From Boletus sp. NGJ (taxonomy: Eukaryota > Basidiomycota > Agaricomycetes > Boletales > Boletaceae): a DNA stretch of 64,000 nucleotides. The stretch is taken from the NCBI GenBank assembly GCA_019096195.1, contig JAGTXK010000122.1, positions 7,501-71,500 on the forward strand. The letters are read 5' to 3'. The translations under genes and the position numbers were made by a program. Shown in pieces: positions 46,247 to 57,037 of this stretch (positions are counted from its first letter, which is position 1; every line of letters starts with the position of its first letter). A model generated the notes under the pieces. The model saw nothing but the letters and a program-made list of their open reading frames with translations. It was not told where the DNA came from and did no database searches.

Positions 46247-47650
46247 TCAGACCATGACGAGTCTGCCCATGACGTACGTTCCCCCGTTGACGAGCCCGAG
46301 GTTCATGACGTCCTTGCCACCGAGTCCGATGCCTGGTCCTGGCAACGTGCCCTTCCACCCGCACGGATGGTATGGCAACAGGCCCACGTTCTCGTCCCAC
46401 GAGTTGCGCTCTTCGATCCATTCGTCCGAGGACGGGTCTTTGTACGCCGTCACGGGCGGGAGGGGTACGGACGTTGGTTTGGTGTATTCGGCGGGGGTGA
46501 TGTTGAAATCGACGAGGGACTGGGGGACCCATTGGGAGGGGGAGGGGGCGCGGCGGCGGCGCTTGGCCTGGGGCTTGGATGCAGATTGGGTGGGTGAATC
46601 TGGGGGGGAGGTCGTGCCTGCGTCGCCGTCACGCGTGCGTTTGAGGGAGGAGCGGGCGGACGGGAGGGGTGGCGAGTCACTGATGGCGGTGGAGACGCGG
46701 AGGGGGGGAGGGGCATCGGTGGGAACCTGAGTGGGGATCGGGGTGGTGGTGGTGGTGCTGCTGCTGGACATTTGGGGGGCTCGGTTGACGGGTTTGAGAA
46801 TACACCGTTTGACGTGCCGGTTTAGATTGGACGCAACGCCAAAGCGACGACCGCAGGTATCGCACACGAACGCTGCGGCAAGATCAGCAACGAGCAAGTC
46901 ATTTGGGGGGGGGGGGGTTATTGGACGCTACCTTTTTCGCCCGTGTGGACAAGTAAGTGCTGGATGGAAGGGGGATGAGTGGGTGGGTTTATAAGACGGT
47001 TAGGGATGGCAGACCTTTCTGAGCGTCGAGGGTCTGTCAAACGACTTTTCGCACATCCAGCAGCCGTGCTTCTTCTCGCGCGGACGAGGGCCTGTCCCTT
47101 CCTGCTTGGATGTGCGGGAAGATGCGGCACGGGAATTGTTCGCGCAGGCATTGCGGATGGATTGTGTGATGTCCGAGCCCGTCGCGGAGGACGAGGTGGT
47201 CCCTGTGTGTGGCGAGGAGGGGTACGAGGGGGATGCGTCAGGAGGGGGTGCGGACATGGTGGATGGCTCGGGGAGGTTGATGCAAAAGGAAGAGGGTGCT
47301 TTATCGGTGGGGGGCGGATAGTCGTAATGGAGGGGTTGTGGGAGGAGAAATGGGATTGTGTCTGACCAGTCGCAGTGAGAATGACCGCCAGCGATCGTTC
47401 TGAAGGAGGCGGAGGGGATGTCGAGGGTGCGGAGGGGCGGGGTTGCGGACGGGGTGGCGTCTTGGAGGGAGCACCGGCCGGAGAGAGGGTCGTAGGAGGG
47501 ATAGATGGAAGATCGGTCGAGGAAGCGCGAGAACGGATCCGGCGAAGCGTGGTGCGAAAGCGACGGACCGGCGTGCGGGAGTGCGATGTGCTCCTGGAAC
47601 GCGGTCTGCGGCTGGAAGGCGGCCAACTGTGTGCCCTGTGGACCTTGCAT
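46247..47650 (-). CDS. C2H2 zinc-finger transcription factor, 429 aa
   Basis: Exons 47650-47015, 46959-46932 and 46872-46247 join in frame (introns of 55 and 59 bases, one containing an 11-base G/C homopolymer). The N-terminal half is Ser/Pro-rich. Two fingers follow, split across all three exons: CWMCEKSFDRPSTLRK + HLLVHTGEK, then FVCDTCGRRFGVASNLNRHV + KRC (a C2HC variant ending in Cys). The classic TGEK linker sits between them, so it should bind a short DNA site in the nucleus. The tail has a KPQAKRRRRAPSPSQ nuclear signal and a conserved-looking C-terminus (WVPQSLVDFNITPAEY). A start upstream of 47650 through another exon is possible. Confidence 0.88.
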
Positions 47651-48212
47651 GGGGGACGAGGAAGGGGGGGAGGGATGGGATGGACTTGGGCCGGTGCGGG
47701 GTTATATACACGGACGACATGGTCAGCGTTGAAGACGTTGTTTACGAGAGAGAAATTTAGCATTCAACTTCAGCGGCGTCTCTGCCAGCTTGCCCAAAGG
47801 GACGACACGCGTTTCCCCTCTCATCGATCCTGATTTGATGGGCGCCGTTCGGTTGCAACCAGATAAGACGCACAGAGAACCCATCCCGATCCCATTCATA
47901 CCACCCAGATCACGGCGGAAACGGGGAATACCATCCCTAGTCGACCCTTGCCTCGTGGTGGCTGATTTCCCTTTCTGCGCTGGTTCTATCAACCCACACA
48001 AGGTCACCACGTTCAGCGACGATCCCGGGTCGACGATGCAGGGACAACCGTACTATTCGAAGCGGCCTTGCTGCAATTGAAAGCGATCACAACTGGAACC
48101 CAACGCGCGCGGTCGTGTCGTTGTTTGTCCTTGTTAGATTCCAAGGCTCTTGCACAACTCGGCCAAACAACCTCCTTCGTAATACTCCCCCTCCTTCGAC
48201 GTTGCTTCAGAA
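47651..48212. promoter_or_regulatory. Shared divergent promoter region
   Basis: This 560-base gap separates the starts of the zinc-finger gene (minus) and the remodeller gene (plus). A TATA-like tatataac lies near 47701-47708 on the plus-strand numbering. The last 40 bases before 48213 are pyrimidine-rich (ctccccctccttcgacg). No protein gene was supported inside it. Confidence 0.4.
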
Positions 48213-51200
48213 ATGCCAATTACGTCTGCGCAAAAGGCTGCCATAGAGGAAATTATCGATATTCTCGTATCCACAACACCGGCGCGTGGTAAACGTCAAC
48301 TCTCGGCCATGTTCATGGATTTAGTCGATAGGGCGGACTGGCCCGAGTATTACGAGGTACTTTATTCGATCCACATCTTTTCCTCCTTTAACTCCTCTCG
48401 TCATCCCAGGTCATTCCCGAACCACGGTGTATCAATGGCGTGAGAGCCAGCGTGGAGAAAAACCGGTACAAGGACCCAATCAACGCATATACTGACCTAT
48501 CCCTCGTGTTCTGGAACGCCTTATTCTACAATGAACCAGGCAGTCAAATTGCATCGGATGCCGAAACCCTCAAAGTGAGTCATCGACATTATCCGAGGAC
48601 CACCACGGATGACTCCATATCCCCTTCCACCTTTCCATCCCCCTCCGCCCCTTTTCTTGCCCTTGTTTTCCCCTCACAAACCCCGTTCTGACTGTCCTTG
48701 CCGTTTTCGTAGTCCGTCTTGGAAACTGAATGGCAGAAGCGCCCGCTGCTTCCCGCACCACGCCACTCACCACCCCCTTCCTCCCCTCAAAAGGTTCACG
48801 GAACCCTTCCAACTGCTCCGCCGCAGTCTGATCCGTCCAAATTCACCCATCTCACTGCCAAACCTAGGTCGGCGGCAGAAGCTGCCGCCCCAGCGTCTGG
48901 AAGCACCACAGCAAACACACACCCGCCCCAAAAACTTGCGCCACGACGTGGCACACCACCCGCGCGCCCCTCCTTGCCCGAGATGATGGACGTCGACGTG
49001 CAGGCAATGTCGCCTGAACCGGACAGCCAGGTAGACACGACGGCAAGTGCTGGCGCCGGAGAAGACAGAGACGGTGATAGCGAGGCGATCATCCGCCAGC
49101 TCGAGAAAAGTTTGCCCCGTTGGGAAGGCTTTGGGGATCTGGGTTGGATGTCCGAGGTCACCCAGGTGTGTCCCTGTCTTCCCTCCATCATGATACGCGC
49201 AGCGGCCCCTTCTTTCCCCCTTGTCCCGTCTTCTTGTGTTTTTTCCTCTTCTTTTTTCGATTCGAACTCGTGAATTGTGACAATAACATGGGTTATTACG
49301 CATATAGGAGCGACGATTGGAAATCGTGTTGGCGATCAAGAGTCACAAGGACATCGTGTACGTCTTGCCGGTGATCCTTTATGTTATTTTATTTTGTGGG
49401 TGTCACCAACGCGTGAAATGAACCCATGTTCTCCAGCGGAAATCGTTTGGCTGTTGCACTTGAAGCTGTTCCCGAGGAGCCCACCTCGCCCCTTTTATCC
49501 CACCAGGTAAGGACATTCGATCACCCTGTGGGTCTCTGATACCATTATTTGCCACACCCAGTCACCCTTGTCCCTGAAATTGATTGAGGTGTGTGTGTTT
49601 GTGCGCTCTGTTACCTGCGTTGGGGCTGCTGACCACGAGCGTGTTATTTTAGGGACGTGTCCGATCAACATCATACGCCTCTTCGAAAAATTTTGATGTC
49701 GACATGGCACGGCTGTTTGAAAAGGGACGACGGTGGTATGACCCGTCTACGGAGTCTTATGGCCGTGTGCTTGTCCTCCAGGTAAGGTCATCGGCGTATT
49801 ATTTGGATCACGAATGATGATGGATGGATTGGCACCACACCCACATACATACGCACTTCGGAAATGATTCGCTAGCGACTCTACCAGGCACTTACCTCCC
49901 CCTCTCCCCCCGCTGGCCCCCCCTACACATCTCCCACCCACTTTGCCTCCATCCGTGCTGGACCCGGTACCGCCCGCCCCATGCACGCCACAGCGGATGC
50001 TGACGGCGTGCCTGGCATCACCACCTTTCGCGTCTCGACAAAAGATCGCACCTTCGTAGATGAGGTGCACTACAAGGGTTGGACGATTCGAATGGCGGAT
50101 TGGCTGCATTTGAGTAATCCGGACGATCCCAGTCGACCAATTGTGGGGCATGTCTTCAAGTGTTGGATCTCGGATGAAGCGTGGGTCCTTCTCTTCTTCT
50201 CTGCTGCCTTGTTAGCTTTTTTTTTCGCACATTTTTTTCACTTGCTTTCTTTCCAACCTTCTTTGTGGCGAGAGGCTGACGTTTGGAAATGGGTCAGTGC
50301 GAAAAAGGGTCAACCCGGTATTTCGATATGCTGGTATTACCGACCTGAACAGGTAAATCCACCCTCCCTCTGCTCCTTTTTCTTTTTCTTATCCACCATG
50401 ATGACGTAGACGTTCCACCCGGCACATGCCCAATTCATGGACAAGGAAGTTTTCAAAACGAGTATGTTATTTCACCGATTTGGATCGCTTCATGTGCTAA
50501 ACAAGCCATGCCCATTTCCATTTCTGAAATGAACTTCGGAACCAACATCGAACATGACGAACATTGATTTAAAAAATGGAAATGAAAATTTGTAAAAAAA
50601 AAGGCCTCTTCGCAGACCACCCCGTCGAAGACGTCCTCGAAAAAATCGCCGTTCAGTTCACCGCCCGACATATCCGCGGACGTCCTCGTTCCCCCTTTTG
50701 GTATCCCGGATGGCCGCTCTACGTGTGCCACTCTCGGTACAACGAGCGCGAGCGGGTGTTTGTCAAGATCAAGAACTGGGCGAGTTGTATACCGGAGGAG
50801 GTGCGGAAAAAGGACGAATTTATGCCGATTTATGGGTTCGAGAGGATGGTATATCCCGCCAAGGTGCCGAGTCCGTTTGTGAGCGCGACGGGTGTGGTCA
50901 AGGGACCTGGGGGGATTGGAGAGCCGTTGGAGAAGGCGGAGGGGGAGAAGAATGAGGGGGGTGGAACGGGTCGGAAGCGGGCGAGGCGGAATCAAGGGAC
51001 GGGGACGGAAGCGGGTTCGAGCACCGCCTTGACAAAGATGGCCATGACGGCGTTGCAGATGCCAATGCAGACGCCTGGACCCGCCCACGCCCAGGTTCCC
51101 AAGGCGTACGCCGCTCCCGCCGCTGGTGGGAGCGGCAGTGGCGACACGAAAGACCGAAGCATGTTGACGGCCGCAGGCACCTTGACCGTCGCACCCATCG

Positions 51201-51575
51201 TGGACAAGTTGTCACCCGAAACGAGTTGCGTGGCGTCTCTTTTTTTTTTTTTTTTTGGTGGGGGGGGAGGACGCTGATTATGTTGTGCTGCTAGCCGTCT
51301 ATTTCGATCGGTCTCCGGAGACGAACGAGGTGTTGTGGTTCGCGGCGCCACCGCTGCACGTTGCGCGGGCGCCGGTGGTGAAGCATAGTTTAAAGTATTT
51401 GACGTATTTGGCGGGGAAGCGGAAGGCAAGGGAGGGTGACGGCGACGGCGATGGTGAGACGAAGCAAGTGAATGGTAGGGATGCGAAAGAGGACGAGGGA
51501 GAGAACAAGCGGGTGGGTGTCGCGCCGACGGTGAGCGAGATGATGCAGACGGCGATGGACGGTGTACGTTGGTGA
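48213..51575 (+). CDS. rsc1: Rsc1/Rsc2-like bromodomain-BAH chromatin remodelling subunit
   Basis: About 795 aa from twelve exons: 48213-48356, 48410-48574, 48713-49165, 49308-49357, 49437-49506, 49562-49588, 49653-49781, 49876-50184, 50275-50352, 50410-50461, 50604-51233 and 51295-51575. Bromodomain 1 spans about residues 1-110 (FMDLVDRADWPEYYEVI, NRYKDPINAYTDLSLVFWNA). A second, degenerate one follows the linker (SPLSLKLIEG ... MARLFEKGRRWY). The BAH domain has YKGWTIRMADWLHL, IVGHVFKCWISDEA, ISICWYYRPEQTFHPAHAQF, VFKTSLFADHPVEDV, then GRPRSPFWYPGWPLYVC and FVKIKNWASCIPEEV. This is the order of fungal RSC complex subunits that read acetylated nucleosomes in the nucleus. Exon 6 has only 27 bases. 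The 50185-50274 intron is the weakest call because the frame is open across it. Confidence 0.9.
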
Positions 51576-52599
51576 TGCTCGAGGGTGGGGCGCTTTTTCT
51601 GGATGGACATTCTTTCGCGTTTCGGTGACGAGTTTTCTCCTGTCTCGAGGCGTGCATGTCGTTTGGCCGAATACGTATATTGCCTACTTGTTCTCTGGAA
51701 AGAGGTTCGATTCCCTCGTGTGTGTCGGCCTTTTTGCTGACGATTATCGACGGCGACAAGATAGCGCTCACAGATCCATCTTGGTAGCCCAAACTCGCGT
51801 AACGTGTACACACATGACATACGGTACGTTGAACACGCGCTCAAAAATTGTTAGATTGCCGCATCGATCGCTGAATATAAGACAAGATAAGCCAAGATGA
51901 TGTATGCGGTACCATTCTGTAGACACACTCCAAGTAGAACGTGTTTCTGATGGGTTACAATAACCCAATCGAAATCAAAACGCCCAAGTGGGTTGCGAAG
52001 CAGGCGTCCCTGTTCAAGGTGAATATGTAACCGATGAAAAAGGGAGGGCTATGAACATTCAAACGGTCGACGACTTGTCGTCCTTGTTCGTATCCATGTT
52101 TGTTGACGGGTGCGTTGGGTTATCATTTGTGGTATGCCAGGGTGATCTGGGTGTTGAGGAATCGCTAAAAAGACAAACCGTGTATGGAATGAAAAAGGTA
52201 CCACGGTTTGTTCGTTCTTGTTCGTTGGCAAGAGCATTCCTCGGTCATCGAAATCAACGTCGGTTACCGAATAAAGGCACTCAGCAAATGGCGGGGAATC
52301 TCGTAAGCGGCGGGCCTTGGAGCGGCGTGGCGAGTGGAAGACGGCAATGAAATAGCAACACTGGTGTTTGCAAATCGTTCACTCAAAGGACTAATCGTTC
52401 ATGGCTTCTCTGAGGAACTACAAAGTCACTGTTTGGGACGAGCCACATGGAGGTTGGTCCACTCTCCCACGACAAAGCCACTACTGAGAACGTTCAAGTC
52501 TACGAAAGCAACCAGGGTCGCTTGCTCGTGGACTTGTAAATGTAAACTCGTACATCGACATTGGTCTCCTCTAGTCAAACGATCAGCTCTTCTTCATAT
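51576..52599. other. No gene seen
   Basis: Downstream of the remodeller gene. A short frame near 52400 (NYKVTVWDEPHGGWSTLP) may be a worn repeat of the WD40 relic that follows, but this is not secure. Confidence 0.35.
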
Positions 52600-52960
52600 C
52601 CCAAGGTAAAAATCAAGCAACTCGAAGCATCCACCGGGTTGGCAATTTTTTTGAACGGACAGTCGCCGATCCTTTGGCCTCCTCTGGTGCATTGCCCCAC
52701 CAAAGTCCGGGAAAATTCATTGCATACTCTGCAAACCAAACCGTCACGTTTTTGGGACACGTCGACGCACACCAAGCTCGGTCTCATCCAACACACTCAA
52801 GACATACGTTTCGATCGCACTCTCTCCAGATGACCGAGCCATCACGCACTCGCCAGTCGAGCGCTTGTGCGACATCCGGACGGAGCGATAGAGCCATTCT
52901 TACCGGGCACAGACGACGAAGGGATGGATGACGACTCTTCACCGCTTCCTGAACCCGGGT
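52600..52960 (+). pseudogene. WD40-repeat gene fragment
   Basis: Three successive frames carry consecutive parts of a WD40 blade: FIAYSANQTVTF, then FWDTSTHTKLGLIQHTQDIR, then IALSPDDRAIT. Each matches the agaricomycete WD40 consensus (iAYSddqTVtfWDtsThtqlGlIqHtqdIrsiALSPDdr), so single-base indels separate them. No start, NACHT or other domain is visible. It is a decayed fragment. Confidence 0.6.
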
Positions 52961-53943
52961 CGCCGCTGGCAACGTACCGATGGACAGGGAAACGGGCGCG
53001 TTACAGGTCGTCGACAGCCATTCGGTGCACTCTTGTTCACGCTGGCATCGATGGGTCGACGTGCGGTGGAGTATAGGCGCGTCGCGGCCGATAACGTCAT
53101 TATTGTACAGATTCGGGAGAATATCCCTTCGGAGGGAGCTTCTCAACAACGTACGCACACCGGACGCGTTGTAGCTTATATCCACTAAGCATGCCCGACT
53201 CGACACACGTCGACCACGTCGTTTCGATGGAGCCATGATCTGTGGTTTGCATTAATTAATTTTTTTTTTTTGCGCGGGTCCTCGTAGATCGATCGTGCTC
53301 GTGTTTGCCCGAGCTGGCCCTGCTCCCACAAATCGAGCAAGGCGTAGTTGGCAAGAGGCGGGTCGGCGTGAACAACAGCGCACCGAACCGTTGTTTCAGT
53401 CGAACGATGAGTCACAGTGCTTGTGTCTGCCTCTCCGCCAGCGACACGGTGGAGGGGGTAAGAGGGATGCTGTGTGTCGGGGGATGGCGATCCGTGCACC
53501 AAATGGCCGACCAAGGCGAGCAACGACTTGGAGATGCGCTGTTCGTTTTTGGCCACCAATGTATCCAGGGGGGCGATGACGAATCGGCTGGCGAGCCAGG
53601 TCGTGTGTCCAGTGTCCACGTAAACTACTGTATTATCTCCCTTTTCCCTGACAATTTATCAAGTCCTTTGTAAGTTCGCTTTGTCAACTTATCGCTGATT
53701 ATAAGTCAAGATGTATCTTGTCTACTAACCGTCACGCCGCGTCACCGCACATGAACTCGTGATAATATTGACTGGCCGTCGTAATCCTAAATTTACTGAT
53801 GGGCCGCTGGGTCAACATTTTCGGCTGTGTCTTAGTAGGTGTTTCTTATGTAACAGCTCGCGTCGCTGGTGAGCCATGGAATCCACAAATAAACACTATT
53901 GGTTTTCTCGAAAAACAGCGACCACCGGCCCTTCCCCACCTCT
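52961..53943. other. No gene seen
   Basis: The region holds a T run near 53259-53270 and overlapping short frames on both strands without recognisable features. The 3' end of the peptidase-like gene at 53944 lies just to the right. Confidence 0.45.
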
Positions 53944-54813
53944 TTAAATATACGTGACGAAGAGGGTAGATCCGAAGGCCTGTACGAACGTGACATTCGC
54001 TTGCGTCTGCGCATTTACCATGTCCACGAGATTAGCACCGTCGGGGCGGAAGAGGACGCCATTGGAGTCAGAGGCAGATGCGCTAGTCATCTCTAGCTGT
54101 GTGAAGTTCGCGAGAGGGCGGTTCGCCGCATTGATATCGACTGAGACCATCCACGCAACAGACTCTTCGCAGACTGGATGAGCCGCGGAAGAGGTGAAAT
54201 TATGCCTGACAACCTGGCCGGATGCCTCATTCTGCATGTATACTTCACCAAAGGTCGGAGAGTCGATAACGGCGTAGACCTTGATAGTGTCATTAACATT
54301 CATGCTGAGGTCAGGAAATATGTAGTAGGCTTCAGGGTACCACTGCCACCAAGCTATTCAATGCACGAATGATGAAAACAAATTCGGACTGGAAACTCGA
54401 CACCACCCACCACTGTACGAGACCATTCCACTACTGATCGAAAGGTTGAGACCAGCCCGGAAGAAAGCCCCGGAGGGGCACGGGTTTACCGTGTCGATGC
54501 CAACCCAAACCATGGCAACACCGTCTTCGCCCGAAAGGTCGGGGACGGTGATGTCAGCAGTGACACTGTTGAAACTTCCCTGCTGGTAAAACAAATGAGA
54601 TCGAATATTACCGTAGGCCATAGAGATGAGACGAACAGCTTTCTGAGTCCAATAAGCACCAGTTTCGCCGTAGCTGTACTTTGTGTTGGAGATAGATGAG
54701 TGGCGAGCCTCGCGACTGCGGGCATTGGGAACCTCGACTGGCGAAGAGGAATGGACAGCCAGAGCCGCAGAGGTGAGCAAAAGATTGGTGAAAAGGGCAA
54801 ACTTGGAGACCAT
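53944..54813 (-). CDS. G1 (eqolisin) peptidase-like protein lacking catalytic residues, 251 aa
   Basis: Exons 54813-54637, 54579-54411 and 54353-53944 join in frame (57-base introns). A signal peptide (MVSKFALFTNLLLTSAALA) and short propeptide ending SREAR precede the G1 fold: GSFNSVTADITVPD, VWVGIDTVNPCPSGAFFRAG, SAWWQWYPEAYYIFPDLS, EVYMQNEASGQVV, VCEESVAWMVSVD and a normal C-terminus TLFVTYI. In active eqolisins the catalytic pair is a Gln in the ILQ(T/A)G strand and a Glu in the AEW(I/L)V strand. Aligned by eye, these are Arg (FFRAG) and Ala (VAWMV) here. The protein should be secreted and folded but probably inactive. It faces the sister gene at 56149 head to head and shares its promoter and leader. 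Confidence 0.85.
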
Positions 54814-55234
54814 GGCGCGGGTGATGGAGCTGCGAGTCGTCGATACAGCGAGAGCCTGAGAGAGCATCCCGCAACCTTTATACGTTCGGCACACGTCCTG
54901 AAGGCATGTCCTCCCTGGGGTTTCCTGATTACCAACCCGATTCGTTCCCTGCCCTGTGACTGATAAAGCGTGTGCGTGATGGTTAATGTCCCCCGTCTTC
55001 GCGTTGAATGTAGCCGTGCTTGGAGATGTTTCGTGGTATGTGTTTGAGCCGTACCCAATGCCACCGTAATTATCGCCAATCTGCGATGCGGCGGTATTCC
55101 ACATGCTGATTGTTTGACGCGCATGCCATGGTGAGGTGGTCACTATAGAAATAAAAAACGGGGCAGGTTTGAACAGTAGTTTGAACGTTTAAAGTGTTAC
55201 CGGCTTCAGTCCCATCATGTGCGTGGTCGGACGG
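54700..55234 (-). repeat. Left arm of 535-base inverted repeat
   Basis: Reverse complement of 55728-56262 with only a handful of mismatches noticed. It spans the first ~114 bases of coding (signal peptide and propeptide), the 5' region and about 420 bases of promoter. Homology stops abruptly inside exon 1, just after the SREAR codons. Confidence 0.92.
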
Positions 55235-55727
55235 CACTGACGCTGGCCATGGGGCAGGCCGAAGCAGGCGGCAAGATGCGGCCTCTGCTCCATCCTTCCA
55301 AAATCTTATTTGTCGCATGGTGCTGGAGTGGACTATCGTCAACTCTGCTGAGTCAGCTCGACCCAGTTCTGCACAGCCACAACACATCCACTGCGACACG
55401 TGACCAGACGTAGAGAGCGTCTTCCTTTCTCTGGCTCGTCCATTGGTGTACCTATGCAACCGTCACTACTTTGGAAAATCCTCGAGGAATACGACTAAAG
55501 CCCTAACAACGCCCTATCCTGAATTCGGAACTGAATATCTGGAACCTTTGATAGAGGAACTGTTCTGCATGAAATCAGATTAACCTTTCACCAATGACTC
55601 GGAGATACGCGTTGCATCATGAGGTCGAGGTTTGGCTCCAACAGCTTTTCTGACCCCATCATCCCTCCCGCGAGGAGTGGCGTTCATCAGCCATGTCATC
55701 AAAAAGCACGCGTTACAGTCACTGGAA
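55235..55727. other. Unique spacer of the inverted repeat
   Basis: About 493 bases separating the two arms, without inverted symmetry of its own and without a supported gene. Any shared upstream control sequence or loop would lie here. Confidence 0.6.
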
Positions 55728-56262
55728 CCGTCCGACCACGCACATGATGGGACTGAAGCCGGTAACACTTTAAACGTTCAAACTACTGTTCAAACCTGCC
55801 CCGTTTTTGATTTCTATAGTGACCACCTCACCATGGTATGCGCGTCAAACAATCAGCATGTGGAATACCGCCGCATCGCAGATTGGCGATAATTACGGTG
55901 GCATTGGGTACGGCTCAAACACATACCACGAAACATCTCCAAGCACGGCTACATTCAACGCGAAGACGGGGGACATTAACCATCACGCACACGCTTTATC
56001 AGTCACAGGGCAGGGAACGAATCGGGTTGGTAATCAGGAAACCCCAGGGAGGACATGCCTTCAGGACGTGTGCCGAACGTATAAAGGTTGCGGGATGCTC
56101 TCTCAGGCTCTCGCTGTATCGACGACTCGCAGCTCCATCACCCGCGCCATGGTCTCCAAGTTTGCCCTTTTCACCAATCTTTTGCTCACCTCTGCGGCTC
56201 TGGCTGTCCATTCCTCTTCGCCAGTCGAGGTTCCCAATGCCCGCAGTCGCGAGGCTCGCCAG
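55728..56262 (+). repeat. Right arm of 535-base inverted repeat
   Basis: Mirror of 54700-55234, carrying the promoter and leader of the peptidase gene at 56149. Long frames running through it on either strand belong to promoter sequence and are not genes. Confidence 0.92.
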
Positions 56263-57037
56263 TCATCTTTCTCCCCCTCAGATTTCTGGATTGGTGCTTT
56301 CATTTCTGGGACTGACGTTCGTATCATCCCCATGGTGCACGATCATATCCCAATTTTTTTCTTTTGGCCAACAGGGAGCTTTCAACGCTGTCAGTGGTAC
56401 CATCGCTGCCCCCGACCCTGTACCCGACAGCCGAGATGGTACTATCAATTTTATGGTCGGTATCGACGGCGTCACCTGCCTGAACCGTGCCAGTATACTC
56501 CAGGCTGGTGTCAAAACTTCAGTCAAAGATGGAAATGTCAGCTACAGTGGTGAGAGACGTCGAACTTCCAGTCCCAATTGGGTTTTAATTTCATCATCCG
56601 TGCGTTGGACAGCTTGGGGCATGTGGAACACTAACGACCCCTACTATTTCGACACACTCACTATCGGCAGTGGTGACGTTATAACGACCGCCGTCGTCCT
56701 TACCTCCACGACTACTGGTACAGTGTTCGTTCAGAATGAGATCACTGGCCAGGTTGCCTCCAAGATGTACCAAATGAACTCTATTAATGCTCTTTGCGGG
56801 GCGAGTGCTGAGTGGCTCGTCAGCGACGCTGGTGATAGCATACTGGACACGAGCGGCGTGATCCTCACTCGCGCTTTTGCCTCTGGCCCCAGTGGCCACG
56901 TGTACTCACCGTATAACCCTCAAGATGGTGCTGTTTTCCGCAACTTGACGCAGGGCGGTGCGCTTGTCCTGGGGGTCATCATCGGCAGCGATCAAAATAG
57001 CATCGGTTTCATTTCATCAAGTGCACTGAGCGAGTGA
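56149..57037 (+). CDS. G1 (eqolisin) glutamic peptidase, 255 aa
   Basis: Exons 56149-56316, 56375-56549 and 56613-57037 join in frame (introns of 58 and 63 bases). The signal peptide and propeptide are identical to the minus-strand sister. The mature part follows the G1 fold: GAFNAVSGTIAAPD, VGIDGVTCLNRASILQAGVK with the Gln expected at the catalytic position, SAWGMWNTNDPYYFDTLTIG, VFVQNEITGQVAS and LCGASAEWLVSDAG with the expected catalytic Glu. It should be a secreted acid protease that digests protein outside the cell. The strand usually reading YEWYP is altered (GMWNTNDPYY), so activity or specificity may differ from the classic enzymes. Confidence 0.87.

Noticed and set aside
51299-51844. 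181-aa minus-strand frame behind the remodeller gene
   Set aside because: It overlaps the last exon antisense and has no recognisable content.
54358-55143. Long minus-strand frame starting inside the inverted-repeat promoter
   Set aside because: It is in frame with exon 1 only because the promoter happens to be open. The signal peptide at 54813 marks the true start.
55838-57037. 399-aa plus-strand open frame through the peptidase promoter
   Set aside because: It runs through promoter, leader in the wrong frame and an intron. The spliced peptidase model with signal peptide is far better.
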